Of a stretch of DNA of 64,000 bases, positions 1-7,618 are shown piece after piece. The notes under the pieces were generated by a model. The model saw nothing but the letters and a program-made list of their open reading frames with translations. It was not told the DNA's origin and made no database searches. Both the position numbers and the translations under genes were made by a program. The DNA comes from Arthrobacter sp. Leaf234 (GTDB taxonomy: Bacteria > Actinomycetota > Actinomycetes > Actinomycetales > Micrococcaceae), in contig NZ_LMLU01000001.1 in NCBI RefSeq assembly GCF_001422665.1, positions 664,797-728,796 of the forward strand. Reading direction: 5' to 3'. Numbering within the stretch: the stretch's first letter is position 1; every line of letters starts with the position of its first letter.

Positions 1-1
1 C

Positions 2-328
2 TCCCAGATCGCCGAACACGCGGCCGTGACGTCCCTGCGCCACATCGACGAGGTCGAGGTGCGCGTGCAGAGCATCGTCGACGAGCGCATCCGGGTGGTC
101 GCGGGCCTTCGGGACCTGGGGTGGACCATCCCGGAGGCCGAGGGGAACTTCGTCTGGCTCGCTCTGGGCGAGCACACCCAGGACTTCGCCGTCCGGGCCG
201 GCGAGCATGCCCTGTCCGTCCGTGCCTTCGGGTCCGAGGGGGTTCGGGTCTCGATCGGCGAGGAGGCCGCGAACACCCGTTTCCTCGCGCTGTGCAGAGA
301 CTTCCCGCACCGTCCAGCGGAAGGCTGA
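2..328 (+). CDS. HisC-like class I/II aminotransferase, C-terminal end (partial)
   Basis: The window opens inside this gene; the reading frame runs in from base 2 and stops with TGA at 326-328, so only about 108 residues are visible. The segment (RVVAGLRDLGWTIPEAEGNFVWLALG... then GVRVSIGEEAANTRFL) matches the C-terminal small domain of histidinol-phosphate or aromatic aminotransferases of the HisC/Pat type, where the substrate phosphate is bound by an Arg in the GVRVSIG stretch. The PLP lysine lies upstream of the window. It is a PLP-dependent cytoplasmic enzyme; whether the substrate is histidinol phosphate or an aromatic amino acid cannot be decided from this end. Confidence 0.8.
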   Translation, partial: SQIAEHAAVTSLRHIDEVEVRVQSIVDERIRVVAGLRDLGWTIPEAEGNFVWLALGEHTQDFAVRAGEHALSVRAFGSEGVRVSIGEEAANTRFLALCRDFPHRPAEG

Positions 329-420
329 CGCCGTCTTAAATAGGCCCGTCGGCCCGCGCTGACTAGTCTTGGTCAGGATGTCACCGGAAGATATGTTCTC
401 CGGTGTATGACTGATGGCAT

Positions 421-440
421 ACATTCCCCACATGGAATGT
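421..440. promoter_or_regulatory. Inverted repeat upstream of the E1 alpha gene
   Basis: ACATTCC and GGAATGT form perfect 7-bp arms around a 6-bp spacer, 24 bp before the ATG chosen at 464. A second short dyad (CCGGA...TCCGG, about 384-403) lies just upstream. AsnC/Lrp-type regulators often control such oxoacid dehydrogenase operons, but no regulator gene is visible here; the operator role is an inference. Confidence 0.35.
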
Positions 441-463
441 GCAGGTCGGATGAGGAGCTAGGG

Positions 464-1684
464 ATGAACGGCGGTCGATTGCCGACAGCGGAGTTCGAGG
501 TCGAGGAGGTCGAGCGCGCGGCGCGCACGGCGGAACTCGGGCAGGACCGTCAGGCCGAGCCGGACATGCTCCGGATCCTCGATCCGGAGGGCCGGCTGGC
601 CGACGGGATGACGGCCGGGATCGCCGGTGAGCTCGTCGACTTCGCCCCCTACCTCTCGACGTCGGACGCACCGCACCTGCTCTCGCTCTACCGGGACATG
701 TACCTGGTCCGCCGCTTCGACCAGGAGTCCACCGCCCTGCAGCGGCAGGGGCAGCTGGCCCTCTGGGTCCCCCTCACCGGTCAGGAGGCCGCCCAGATCG
801 GGTCGGGCCGCGCCATGGAGGCCCAGGACTACGCCTTCCCGACCTATCGCGAGCACGGCGTCGCGCTGACCCGCGGCGTCGAGCTGTCCGAGATCCTGCG
901 TCTCTTCCGCGGCGTGACCAACGGCGGCTGGGATCCCCGGGAGCGGAACTTCCACCTCTACACGCTGGTGCTCGCCGCGCAGTCCCTGCACGCCGTGGGC
1001 TACGCGATGGGGATCCAGCGGGACCAGCTCGCCGATCCTTCCCTGCCGCAGGCGGCATCCGTCGCCTACTTCGGCGACGGAGCCAGCTCCGAGGGCGACA
1101 TCCACGAGTCCATGGTGTTCGCGGCGTCCTTCGATGCACCCGTCGTGTTCTTCTGCCAGAACAACCAGTGGGCCATCTCCGTGCCCTCGACGGTGCAGAC
1201 GCGCGTGCCGCTGGCGAAGCGGGCCGAGGGGTACGGTTTCCCGGGCGTCCGCGTGGACGGCAACGACGTCCTCGCGGTCGAGGCCGTCACCCGCTGGGCC
1301 CTCGAGCACGCGCGGACCGGCAGGGGGCCGGTACTGATCGAGGCGTACACCTACCGCATGAGTGCGCACACCACCGCGGATGACCCGACCAAGTACCGGC
1401 TGTCCGGTGACGAGCAGGAGTGGCGGACCCGGGACCCGTTGGCCCGCCTCGAGACCTATCTGCGCTCGGCCGGACTCGCCGACGACGCCTTCTTCGAGGG
1501 GCTGGCGGACGAGGCCCGGGTCATGGCCTCGGACCTCCGGGCGGCCGTGCTGTCGATGACCGCGCCGGATCTGGAGAGCCGCTTCGCGGCCGTGTACGCC
1601 GAGCCGCACCCACTCGTGCAGGAGGAACTGCGGTTCTTCCAGCAGTACGAGTCCGGTTTCGCCGACGAAGGGAAGCACGCCTGA
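464..1684 (+). CDS. pdhA: 2-oxoacid dehydrogenase E1 component, alpha subunit
   Basis: Thiamine-diphosphate-dependent decarboxylase half of a pyruvate or branched-chain 2-oxoacid dehydrogenase (406 residues). The ThDP motif GDG...N is seen at about residues 204-235 (GDGASSEGD ... CQNNQ), followed by the MSAHTTADD phosphorylation-loop-like stretch. An upstream in-frame ATG at 407 exists, but the ATG at 464 has AGGAG six bases ahead and gives the more usual length. The stop overlaps the next start (TGATG), and the E1 beta and E2 genes follow, so the three are cotranscribed. The large N-terminal extension rich in Glu and Arg is typical of actinobacterial homologues of this clade. Substrate is uncertain: mycobacterial relatives were first called PdhABC and later shown to act on branched-chain acids. 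Confidence 0.9.
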   Translation: MNGGRLPTAEFEVEEVERAARTAELGQDRQAEPDMLRILDPEGRLADGMTAGIAGELVDFAPYLSTSDAPHLLSLYRDMYLVRRFDQESTALQRQGQLALWVPLTGQEAAQIGSGRAMEAQDYAFPTYREHGVALTRGVELSEILRLFRGVTNGGWDPRERNFHLYTLVLAAQSLHAVGYAMGIQRDQLADPSLPQAASVAYFGDGASSEGDIHESMVFAASFDAPVVFFCQNNQWAISVPSTVQTRVPLAKRAEGYGFPGVRVDGNDVLAVEAVTRWALEHARTGRGPVLIEAYTYRMSAHTTADDPTKYRLSGDEQEWRTRDPLARLETYLRSAGLADDAFFEGLADEARVMASDLRAAVLSMTAPDLESRFAAVYAEPHPLVQEELRFFQQYESGFADEGKHA

Positions 1685-2658
1685 TGGCGACCATGACCAT
1701 CGCCAGGGCGATCAACGAGGGGCTTCGCGCGTCCCTCGCGAACGATCCGAAGACCCTGCTCATGGGGGAGGACATCGGTGAGCTCGGAGGCGTGTACCGG
1801 GTCACGGACGGACTGAAGAAGGACTTCGGCGCGATGCGCGTGGTCGACTCCCCGCTCGCCGAGTCAGGGATCATCGGCACCGCGATCGGCCTCGCCCTCC
1901 GCGGCTACCGGCCCATCTGCGAGATCCAGTTCGACGGTTTCGTGTTCCCGGGGTTCAACCAGATCACCACCCAGCTCGCCAAGCTGCGCACCCGCAGCGA
2001 CGGGATGCTGAGTGCCCCCGTGGTCATCCGCATCCCTTACGGCGGTGGCATCGGCAGCGTGGAGCACCATTCGGAGTCGCCGGAGGCGCTGTTCGCCCAC
2101 ACTGCCGGCCTGCGGATCATCACGCCCTCGAATCCCCAGGACGCCTACTGGATGATCCAGCAGGCCGTCAGCTGCGAGGACCCGGTGATCGTCTTCGAGC
2201 CCAAACGGCGGTACTGGCTCAAGGGCGAGGTGGACACGGGGGCACCCGTCGGTGATCCGTTCACCGCGCACGTCCTGCGCCGTGGCACCGATGCGACGGT
2301 GGTCGCCTACGGTCCGCTGGTGCCCGTGGCGCTGGCGGCGGCCGCCGCTGCCGAGGAGGACGGGCGGAGCGTCGAGGTCATCGACCTCAGGTCCATCTCG
2401 CCGATCGATTTCGACACCGTCACCGAGTCCGTGACCCGCACCGGGCGGCTGATCGTTGCGCACGAGGCCCCGACCTTCGGCGGGATCGGCGGCGAGATCG
2501 CCGCGCGCATCTCCGAGCGTGCGTTCCTGTCCCTCGAGGCGCCCGTCATCCGTGTGGGCGGGTTCCACATGCCCTATCCGGTCGCCCGTGTGGAGGAGCA
2601 GTACCTGCCCGACATCGACCGCATCCTCGAGGCACTCGACCGTGCCTTCGCATACTGA
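1684..2658 (+). CDS. pdhB: 2-oxoacid dehydrogenase E1 component, beta subunit
   Basis: 324-residue partner of the E1 alpha subunit in the alpha2beta2 heterotetramer. It opens with MTIARAINEGL and carries LLMGEDIGELGGVYRVTDGL and DSPLAESGIIGTAIGLAL, the transketolase-like pyrimidine-binding part that activates ThDP, then a transketolase C-terminal domain (VVAYGPLVPVAL..., EVIDLRSISPID). The start overlaps the E1 alpha stop by one base, so translation is coupled. A second ATG three codons on is possible. The encoded complex makes acyl-CoA, NADH and CO2 from 2-oxoacids together with E2 and a lipoamide dehydrogenase that is not in this window. Confidence 0.93.
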   Translation: MATMTIARAINEGLRASLANDPKTLLMGEDIGELGGVYRVTDGLKKDFGAMRVVDSPLAESGIIGTAIGLALRGYRPICEIQFDGFVFPGFNQITTQLAKLRTRSDGMLSAPVVIRIPYGGGIGSVEHHSESPEALFAHTAGLRIITPSNPQDAYWMIQQAVSCEDPVIVFEPKRRYWLKGEVDTGAPVGDPFTAHVLRRGTDATVVAYGPLVPVALAAAAAAEEDGRSVEVIDLRSISPIDFDTVTESVTRTGRLIVAHEAPTFGGIGGEIAARISERAFLSLEAPVIRVGGFHMPYPVARVEEQYLPDIDRILEALDRAFAY

Positions 2659-2667
2659 AGGACCACC

Positions 2668-4446
2668 ATGACGCTGAAGACGTTCAACCTGCCCGACGTC
2701 GGTGAAGGCCTCACCGAGGCGGAGATCGTGCAGTGGAGGGTGGCGCCGGGCGCAGCCGTGTCCGTCAACGACATCATCTGCGAGATCGAGACCGCGAAGT
2801 CCCTCGTCGAGCTCTCCTCGCCCTACGAGGGCACGGTCTCCGAGTTGCTGGTGCCGGAGGGCGAGACGATCGAGGTCGGGACGCCGATCATCTCCGTGGA
2901 GGACGGCACCGGACCGTCCGGCAGAGGCAGCAGTGGCGGCAGTGGCGGCTCCGCCGTGACTGCGCCGACGTCCGGGGCGGCGCCTCGGCCCGACGGTTCG
3001 GACGGCCGCGACGCGCAGGTACCTACAGACGAGCCCGCCGGGAGCGAGGCACGCCCGGCCACCTCGACCGAGGGCCAGGTCCCCGTGCCGGAGATGCCGG
3101 GAGAACTGGCAGGCCCGCAGGCAGGAGCCCTTCGCGGCGATGGCTCCGCAACGGTCACCGGAGGTCACTCCGCTGCCGGCGGTGAGGCCGCGTCCGGCGC
3201 AGGCCCCGCAGCAACGCGAGGGGACACGGCACCAGGATCGGGTTCCGCGGATCCGGTGCCCGGCCCCCTCGTCGGGACGGGCCCGAAGGCCGACGCCGTC
3301 AAACGCCGCCCCCGTAAGTCACCGTCCGGCCCGGCCCGGGCCGTGTCCGCCGCATCGGCGGCCGGCCATCCGGGCAGGAGCGATGACCGGGCGGCGGGAA
3401 GCTCCCAGCAGCCCGCCGACGGGCAGTCCACCGTGACGGTCGCGCCCGCACCGCCGGCCTCAGCCGGCCCGGGGGCGACAGATCGACAGCAGGCGCCCAG
3501 CGCGACGCCGGTGCCGTCCGGCAGCGGCAGCGCGCAGGGCCGGGTGAACCCGCTCAACCAGCTCATCAATCGCGTCCTGGCGAAGCCACCGGTCCGGAAG
3601 GCGGCGCGGGACCTCGGCATCAACCTCGCCGACGTCCCGGCCACCGGATCCGCCGGCGAGGTCACGAAGCAGGACCTCATGAGCTACCAGTCGCAGCGTG
3701 ACGCGGAGCAGGACGGCGCCGACTCCTTCTGGTCGGAGCGCAAGCTCCTCGGGGGCGACCGCATCGAGCGCATCCCGGTCAAGGGCGTCCGCAAGGCCAC
3801 CGCGAGGGCGATGGTCCAGAGCGCCTTCACCGCGCCGCACGTCAGCATCTTCGTGGACGTCGACGCATCGCGCACCATGGAGTTCGTGAAGCGGCTCAAG
3901 GCCAGCCGGGACTTCGAGGGCATCAAGGTCTCGCCCCTGCTGATCCTCGCGAAGGCGGTCATCTGGGCTGCTGCACGGAACCCCTCCGTCAACGCGACCT
4001 GGTCCGATGACGAGATCCTCGTCAAGCACTTCATGAACCTCGGGATCGCCGCCGCCACGCCACGGGGCCTCATGGTGCCGAACATCAAGGATGCGCAGGA
4101 TCTCTCCCTGAAGGAACTCGCACTGGCCCTCAACGAGCTGGCGACGACGGCGCGGGCGGGCAGGACGCAGCCTGCCCAGATGCAGGGCGGCACGCTGACC
4201 GTCACGAACATCGGCGCCCTCGGCATCGACACGGGAACGCCCATCATCAATCCGGGGGAAGTGGCGATCGTGGCCTTCGGCACCATCAAGCAGAAACCCT
4301 GGGTGCTCGACGGCGAGGTGATCCCCCGGTGGATCACGACCCTCGGGGGGTCCTTCGACCACCGCGTGGTGGACGGGGATCTCAGTGCCCGCTTCATGGC
4401 GGACGTCGCCTCGATCCTCGAGGAACCTGCGCTGCTCCTCGACTAG
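2668..4446 (+). CDS. pdhC: Dihydrolipoamide acyltransferase (E2) with very long linker
   Basis: Core acyltransferase of the complex, 592 residues. Order of parts: one lipoyl domain at about 1-80 with the lipoylated Lys in [11 protein letters not shown]; a low-complexity Gly/Ala/Pro/Ser/Thr linker at about 85-290; a peripheral-subunit-binding domain at about 291-342 ([20 protein letters not shown]...); and the CoA-dependent catalytic domain from about 370 to the end, with the active-site [10 protein letters not shown] near residue 560. Related E2 proteins with one lipoyl domain are usually 400-500 residues, so the linker of about 200 residues is unusual. Nine bases separate it from the E1 beta stop, with GAAGGA as ribosome-binding site. 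Confidence 0.93.
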   Translation: MTLKTFNLPDVGEGLTEAEIVQWRVAPGAAVSVNDIICEIETAKSLVELSSPYEGTVSELLVPEGETIEVGTPIISVEDGTGPSGRGSSGGSGGSAVTAPTSGAAPRPDGSDGRDAQVPTDEPAGSEARPATSTEGQVPVPEMPGELAGPQAGALRGDGSATVTGGHSAAGGEAASGAGPAATRGDTAPGSGSADPVPGPLVGTGPKADAVKRRPRKSPSGPARAVSAASAAGHPGRSDDRAAGSSQQPADGQSTVTVAPAPPASAGPGATDRQQAPSATPVPSGSGSAQGRVNPLNQLINRVLAKPPVRKAARDLGINLADVPATGSAGEVTKQDLMSYQSQRDAEQDGADSFWSERKLLGGDRIERIPVKGVRKATARAMVQSAFTAPHVSIFVDVDASRTMEFVKRLKASRDFEGIKVSPLLILAKAVIWAAARNPSVNATWSDDEILVKHFMNLGIAAATPRGLMVPNIKDAQDLSLKELALALNELATTARAGRTQPAQMQGGTLTVTNIGALGIDTGTPIINPGEVAIVAFGTIKQKPWVLDGEVIPRWITTLGGSFDHRVVDGDLSARFMADVASILEEPALLLD

Positions 4447-4455
4447 GGTTGGCGC

Positions 4456-4680
4456 ATGAACCAGGAGTTGCCGGGGCAGGATCCCGGCCGTCGACCGCGC
4501 GCCCGGTACCCGTTGAGCAGGCTGCTGCTGGTCGTGGTCGTCGGCTTCATCGCCTCGAGCCTCCTGCAACTCGCCTTTCCGGGGCTGGACACGATCGCCC
4601 GCCTGTCCATCCTGGTGATCGTCGCCGCGCTGATCTCGATCACGGTGACGTTCCGCCAGCAGAGGCGCCCACCGCGCTGA
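4456..4680 (+). CDS. Small two-helix membrane protein, unknown function
   Basis: A 74-residue frame 10 bases after the E2 gene. A basic Pro/Arg-rich N-terminus of about 20 residues is followed by two hydrophobic segments (LLLVVVVGFIASSLLQLAF and LSILVIVAALISITVTF) and a short basic tail, so it should sit in the membrane as a hairpin. I do not recognise a family. It is probably transcribed with the dehydrogenase operon. The ribosome-binding site is weak, so expression is less certain than for its neighbours. Confidence 0.55.
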   Translation: MNQELPGQDPGRRPRARYPLSRLLLVVVVGFIASSLLQLAFPGLDTIARLSILVIVAALISITVTFRQQRRPPR

Positions 4681-4683
4681 CCT

Positions 4684-5982
4684 CTAGGGCGCCCGGAGAC
4701 CGGTGATGGCACCGCGGAGGATCGGCGCGAGACGCCGGACGCCCTCGACGATGTCCTCGGGGGACACGGCGCTGAACGCCAGGCGCAGCTTGTTCGACGG
4801 CTCGTCCGACGGCGTGAAGGCGGCACCCGGGATGAAGACGACGCCGGCGTCGATGGCGGTGTAGAGCAGGGGATAGGTGTCGATCCCCTCGGGCAGGGTG
4901 ACCCAGACGAAGAAGCCGCCGTCGGGCGTGGTCCAGTGCACGCCGTCCGGCAGCTCGGCGGCGAGGGCGCCGAGCATGGCCTCGCACCGTTCGCGGTAGA
5001 GGCCGCGCATGGACTGCAGGTGGCCGCGCCAGTCGTACTCCGTGAGATAGGCGGTGACGAGCATCTGCGTGAGCGGCGACGGACAGAGCACCACCGCCTC
5101 GCAGGCCAGGTAGAACCGGCGGTAGAGGTGCCTGGGCACCAGCGCCCAGCCCAGGCGCACACCGGGCGCGAAGATCTTGGAGAACGAGCCGAGGTAGATG
5201 ACGTCCTCGGGGTTGGCCGCGCGCAGGGGTTCGAGGGGCTCGCCGTCGAAGCGGAGCATGCCGTAGGGGTTGTCCTCGAGGACCAGGATCGTGTGCGCGC
5301 GGCAGATGTCGACGACGCGCTGGCGGCGGTCGGCGGCCAGGGTGATGCCGCTCGGGTTGTTGAAGCTGGGGATCGTGTAGAGCAGCTTGATGGTCCGCCC
5401 CTCCGCCTCGAGCTCGCCGATGATGCGCTCGAGTTCGTCCGGGATCAGTCCGTCCTCGTCCATCGGGACGGTGACGACGTCCACCTCGTAGGCCTCGAAG
5501 GTGTTGAGGGCGCCGACGTACGTGGGGTCCTCGCAGAGGATCACGTCTCCGGGATCGCAGAAGACCTTGGCTGCGACGTCCTGGGCAGATTGCGATCCGG
5601 TGGTGATGACGATGTCGTCGGCACTGGCGCCCACGATCCCCTCGGCGGCCATGACGTCGCAGACGAGAGAGCGCAGTTCCGCCATGCCCTGCCCGCCGCC
5701 GTACTGCAGCGCCTCCAGGCCGTGCTCGGCGATGATCTTCTGGGCCGTACGGCCGAGGTCCTCGAGGGGGAGGGACCTCAGGTAGGGGCTGCCGCCGGCC
5801 AGGGAGACGAGGCCGGGGCGGATCGAGATGTCGAAGACGTCGCGGACGGCCGACTGCTTGATGTTCGCCGCGCGCACGGAGAAGAGCGGATCGTGCCGTG
5901 CTGCGGAGTCGACGGCGCGTTCGAGGGCTGCTTCCGTCTCGGCGGGCAGGAGGTCGGCGGAGGCTTCGCTGGAGGACGTCAC
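4684..5982 (-). CDS. PLP-dependent aminotransferase, fold type I (LysN/MocR-type enzyme)
   Basis: 432-residue class I/II aminotransferase without a GntR head. Visible landmarks are ITTGSQSAQD at about 126 (PLP phosphate site), YTIPSFNNPSG at about 202-212, DNPYG at 237-241 with the Asp that contacts the pyridine nitrogen, and SFSKIFAPGVRLG with the Schiff-base Lys269. Relatives act on 2-aminoadipate, aromatic or branched-chain amino acids; an amino-acid-to-oxoacid reaction would suit the oxoacid dehydrogenase encoded next door on the opposite strand. It faces the small membrane protein gene with only 3 bp between the ends. Upstream is a regulator gene on the same strand, 63 bp away. Confidence 0.85.
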   Translation of the reverse strand: MTSSSEASADLLPAETEAALERAVDSAARHDPLFSVRAANIKQSAVRDVFDISIRPGLVSLAGGSPYLRSLPLEDLGRTAQKIIAEHGLEALQYGGGQGMAELRSLVCDVMAAEGIVGASADDIVITTGSQSAQDVAAKVFCDPGDVILCEDPTYVGALNTFEAYEVDVVTVPMDEDGLIPDELERIIGELEAEGRTIKLLYTIPSFNNPSGITLAADRRQRVVDICRAHTILVLEDNPYGMLRFDGEPLEPLRAANPEDVIYLGSFSKIFAPGVRLGWALVPRHLYRRFYLACEAVVLCPSPLTQMLVTAYLTEYDWRGHLQSMRGLYRERCEAMLGALAAELPDGVHWTTPDGGFFVWVTLPEGIDTYPLLYTAIDAGVVFIPGAAFTPSDEPSNKLRLAFSAVSPEDIVEGVRRLAPILRGAITGLRAP

Positions 5983-5999
5983 GCCCAGAGTCTAGGCGC

Positions 6000-6030
6000 G
6001 TGTTGACCATCAGGCAACAGGTGTTGACCA
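6000..6030. promoter_or_regulatory. Paired direct repeats upstream of the aminotransferase
   Basis: GTGTTGACCA occurs twice (6000-6009 and 6021-6030), two helical turns apart, in the 63-bp gap before the aminotransferase start. Read on the coding strand this is TGGTCAACAC twice. The spacing fits a dimeric regulator binding one face of the DNA. The protein is unknown. Confidence 0.35.
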
Positions 6031-6045
6031 GCGGAACGTAGGCTG

Positions 6046-7014
6046 TCAGATCCAGCCGGCGTCGCGGGCCTTCAGGGCGGCCTGGAAACGGCTGTCCGCG
6101 CGCAGGGTCTCGAGCATCCAGGCGATGTGCCGCCTGCACGTCCGGACGTTGATGTCCAGCCGCCGTGCGATCGACTCGTCGGAGAGTCCGCTGGCGAGTC
6201 CCTGGATGATCGAGCGCTGCAGGCTGCTGAGCGGGGACTCCACCTCCTCGGGTGCCAGGAACGCCTGGCTGATCTCCCAGGCGATCTCGAACAGCTGCGT
6301 GAAGATGTTGATGAGGCTGTGGTCCCGGATCACCAGCGCCGCCTTGTCGTCGCGCGTCAGCTGACGGCCCACCAGCGCCAGCTTCTCGTCGAAGATCAGC
6401 ATGCGCAGCGGGATGAACGGGAGGACTCCGAACTCGCCCCCGCCGGCGGCGATGGCCTCGACGGCCTTCCGTGTCGGGACGTGGTCCCTCGTGCTCGTGT
6501 CGTACAGGGTGCGGCGGCGTACGCCCTTCTCCAGGAGTTCGAGGTCCTTCCGCACGCTCTCCTCGTGGACGTCCGCCGTCGAGCCCTGTCCCGGCTGCGC
6601 GATGTAGACCTTCTCCGTGACATCCCGGCCGTAGTCGATGAGCACGCGGTGGATGAGGTGCGGGTCCTCGAGTGTCTCCACCGAGGTGCTCGCGAGGACG
6701 TGCTTGCGCGCATCGAGGAAGGTGGGGAGGAGGCTCGAGAGTTCGCGCCGCTGGCTGCTGATGCGTGCCTTCAGGTCCTGCAGGGTGCGCTCGTCGGCGT
6801 CGACCAGATCGGCGAGGGCGACATCGGGGGACACCGCGACGAGGCCGTCGTCGCTGCCAGCCTGAGGGCTGAGCAGCCGGCGCCGGGACAGCTCGCCGAT
6901 GGCCTCGTCGATCCGGCGCAGTGTCAGGCCCAGCTGCTCCGACACCTCGGCACGGGTCCAGCCGGGATGACCCACCGCATAGCGATAGACCTCCAGCGCC
7001 GTGGCATCCAGCAT
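6046..7014 (-). CDS. TrmB/LuxR-type transcriptional regulator of the peptide cassette
   Basis: 322-residue regulator. The N-terminus (about 1-60) is a winged-helix TrmB-like domain (ALEVYRYAVGHPGWTRAEVSEQLGLTLRRIDEAIGELSRR); the middle (about 60-250) is a sensing-like alpha/beta domain; the C-terminus (about 255-322) is a LuxR-type helix-turn-helix (LSSLQRSIIQGLASGLSDESIARRLDINVRTCRRHIAWML). The ATG at 7014 is preceded by GGGAGGG; a longer frame reaching 7392 would run across the opposite promoter and is rejected. It is divergent from a small secreted-looking peptide gene 376 bp away, which suggests that it controls that gene and may respond to the peptide. That link is inferred from position only. 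Confidence 0.85.
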   Translation of the reverse strand: MLDATALEVYRYAVGHPGWTRAEVSEQLGLTLRRIDEAIGELSRRRLLSPQAGSDDGLVAVSPDVALADLVDADERTLQDLKARISSQRRELSSLLPTFLDARKHVLASTSVETLEDPHLIHRVLIDYGRDVTEKVYIAQPGQGSTADVHEESVRKDLELLEKGVRRRTLYDTSTRDHVPTRKAVEAIAAGGGEFGVLPFIPLRMLIFDEKLALVGRQLTRDDKAALVIRDHSLINIFTQLFEIAWEISQAFLAPEEVESPLSSLQRSIIQGLASGLSDESIARRLDINVRTCRRHIAWMLETLRADSRFQAALKARDAGWI

Positions 7015-7065
7015 GAACCCTCCCTGTCGTCCCCGGTCATGAGCATTCAGCACGGTGCGAAAAAC

Positions 7066-7091
7066 ATGACATGTCCAGTTAATGACACATC
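7066..7091. promoter_or_regulatory. Direct repeat ATGACATGTC / ATGACACATC, candidate regulator site
   Basis: ATGACATGTC (7066-7075) and ATGACACATC (7082-7091) are offset by 16 bp, about 50 bp upstream of the TrmB/LuxR regulator start. The first copy includes the perfect 8-bp palindrome GACATGTC. Candidate operator for autoregulation of the adjacent regulator. Confidence 0.35.
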
Positions 7092-7124
7092 TGTCGGGCT
7101 GGCAATCCACCGGCCCCGTCCGAG

Positions 7125-7154
7125 CCGCGGATCCGCGTCGTTCCGCGGATCCGC
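7125..7154. repeat. Two copies of palindromic CCGCGGATCCGC
   Basis: CCGCGGATCCGC occurs at 7125-7136 and again at 7143-7154, offset by 18 bp. Each contains the 10-bp palindrome GCGGATCCGC. They lie in the middle of the divergent intergenic region, so they may be an operator pair or a hairpin-forming element. Confidence 0.4.
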
Positions 7155-7390
7155 CGTCCCCGCGATCCCTGTGAGCACGCCTGGGCGTGGTGTCCGCATC
7201 CGCTCGGCGTCCGGTTGGCGTCATGTCCGCAAACGGCCACCCGTACTGCTGGACACTACCCTCTGCGCACCGACATTCTGATGGAGCCGGTTCACCGGGG
7301 TCCTGACCGGGATGCCGATGGATACGGGCACTGCGCATCCGCAGTGCGGACCAGTTCGACCTCCCGGGGAACGGGCAAGGAAGGATCGCC

Positions 7391-7531
7391 ATGAAGAAGG
7401 TACTCGGCGCAACTGCAGGCCTGATGATCCTGGTCGGAGCCGTTGTGCCGGCAGGTCAGACCATCAGCGCGGCAAGCTGGGACTGGCCCAAGGCCTCGGT
7501 CTCGGCCAGCAGCTGGGACTGGCCCAAGTAG
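7391..7531 (+). CDS. Secreted repeat peptide with two SWDWPK motifs (putative precursor or signal)
   Basis: A 46-residue peptide. Residues 1-3 are MKK, about 4-20 are hydrophobic (VLGATAGLMILVGAVVP), and a signal-peptidase-like site follows TISA at residue 27. The remaining 19 residues carry ASWDWPK at 28-34 and SSWDWPK at 40-46, ending the protein with the second copy. Each copy is encoded by the same 18 bases. The ribosome-binding site AAGGAAGGA is strong, so this is a real gene although it is very short. It is divergent from a LuxR-type regulator and followed by a SpaB-C-like enzyme. It could be an exported autoinducer, or a precursor in which W/D residues are modified; the sequence does not decide. 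I know no described family with this motif. Confidence 0.75.
   Translation: MKKVLGATAGLMILVGAVVPAGQTISAASWDWPKASVSASSWDWPK
7475..7528 (+). repeat. 18-bp perfect direct repeat encoding SWDWPK
   Basis: The 18 bases coding for SWDWPK occur at 7475-7492 and 7511-7528, offset by exactly 36 bp (12 codons). All six codons are identical, which suggests a recent duplication or strong constraint at the DNA level. Confidence 0.9.
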
Positions 7532-7618
7532 GAACACGGCGGCGCCGGACTAGAGCCCGGGCGCCGCTCCCATAGCCCGCCCCAGCGGGGGTGATCACAG
7601 ACCCTGAAGGAGAGAGCC

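Larger units (their letters stand above)
7015..7390. promoter_or_regulatory. 376-bp divergent intergenic region between regulator and peptide
   Basis: No gene is supported here. The region holds a local AT-richer block around 7058-7095 with direct repeats, then a GC-rich pair of BamHI-core palindromes at 7125-7154, and ends with the strong ribosome-binding site AAGGAAGGA just before the peptide start. It must contain both divergent promoters, but I see no convincing -35/-10 pair. Confidence 0.5.

Noticed and set aside
1864-3168. Long minus-strand frame opposite the E1 beta and E2 genes
   Set aside because: Low-complexity translation with no family features, exactly antisense to well-supported genes.
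7391-7531. WDW peptide considered as an attenuator leader peptide for tryptophan
   Set aside because: Four Trp codons suggest it, but there is a full signal-like N-terminus, the Trp codons are not consecutive, no alternative hairpins are evident after it, and the downstream gene is not Trp-related.
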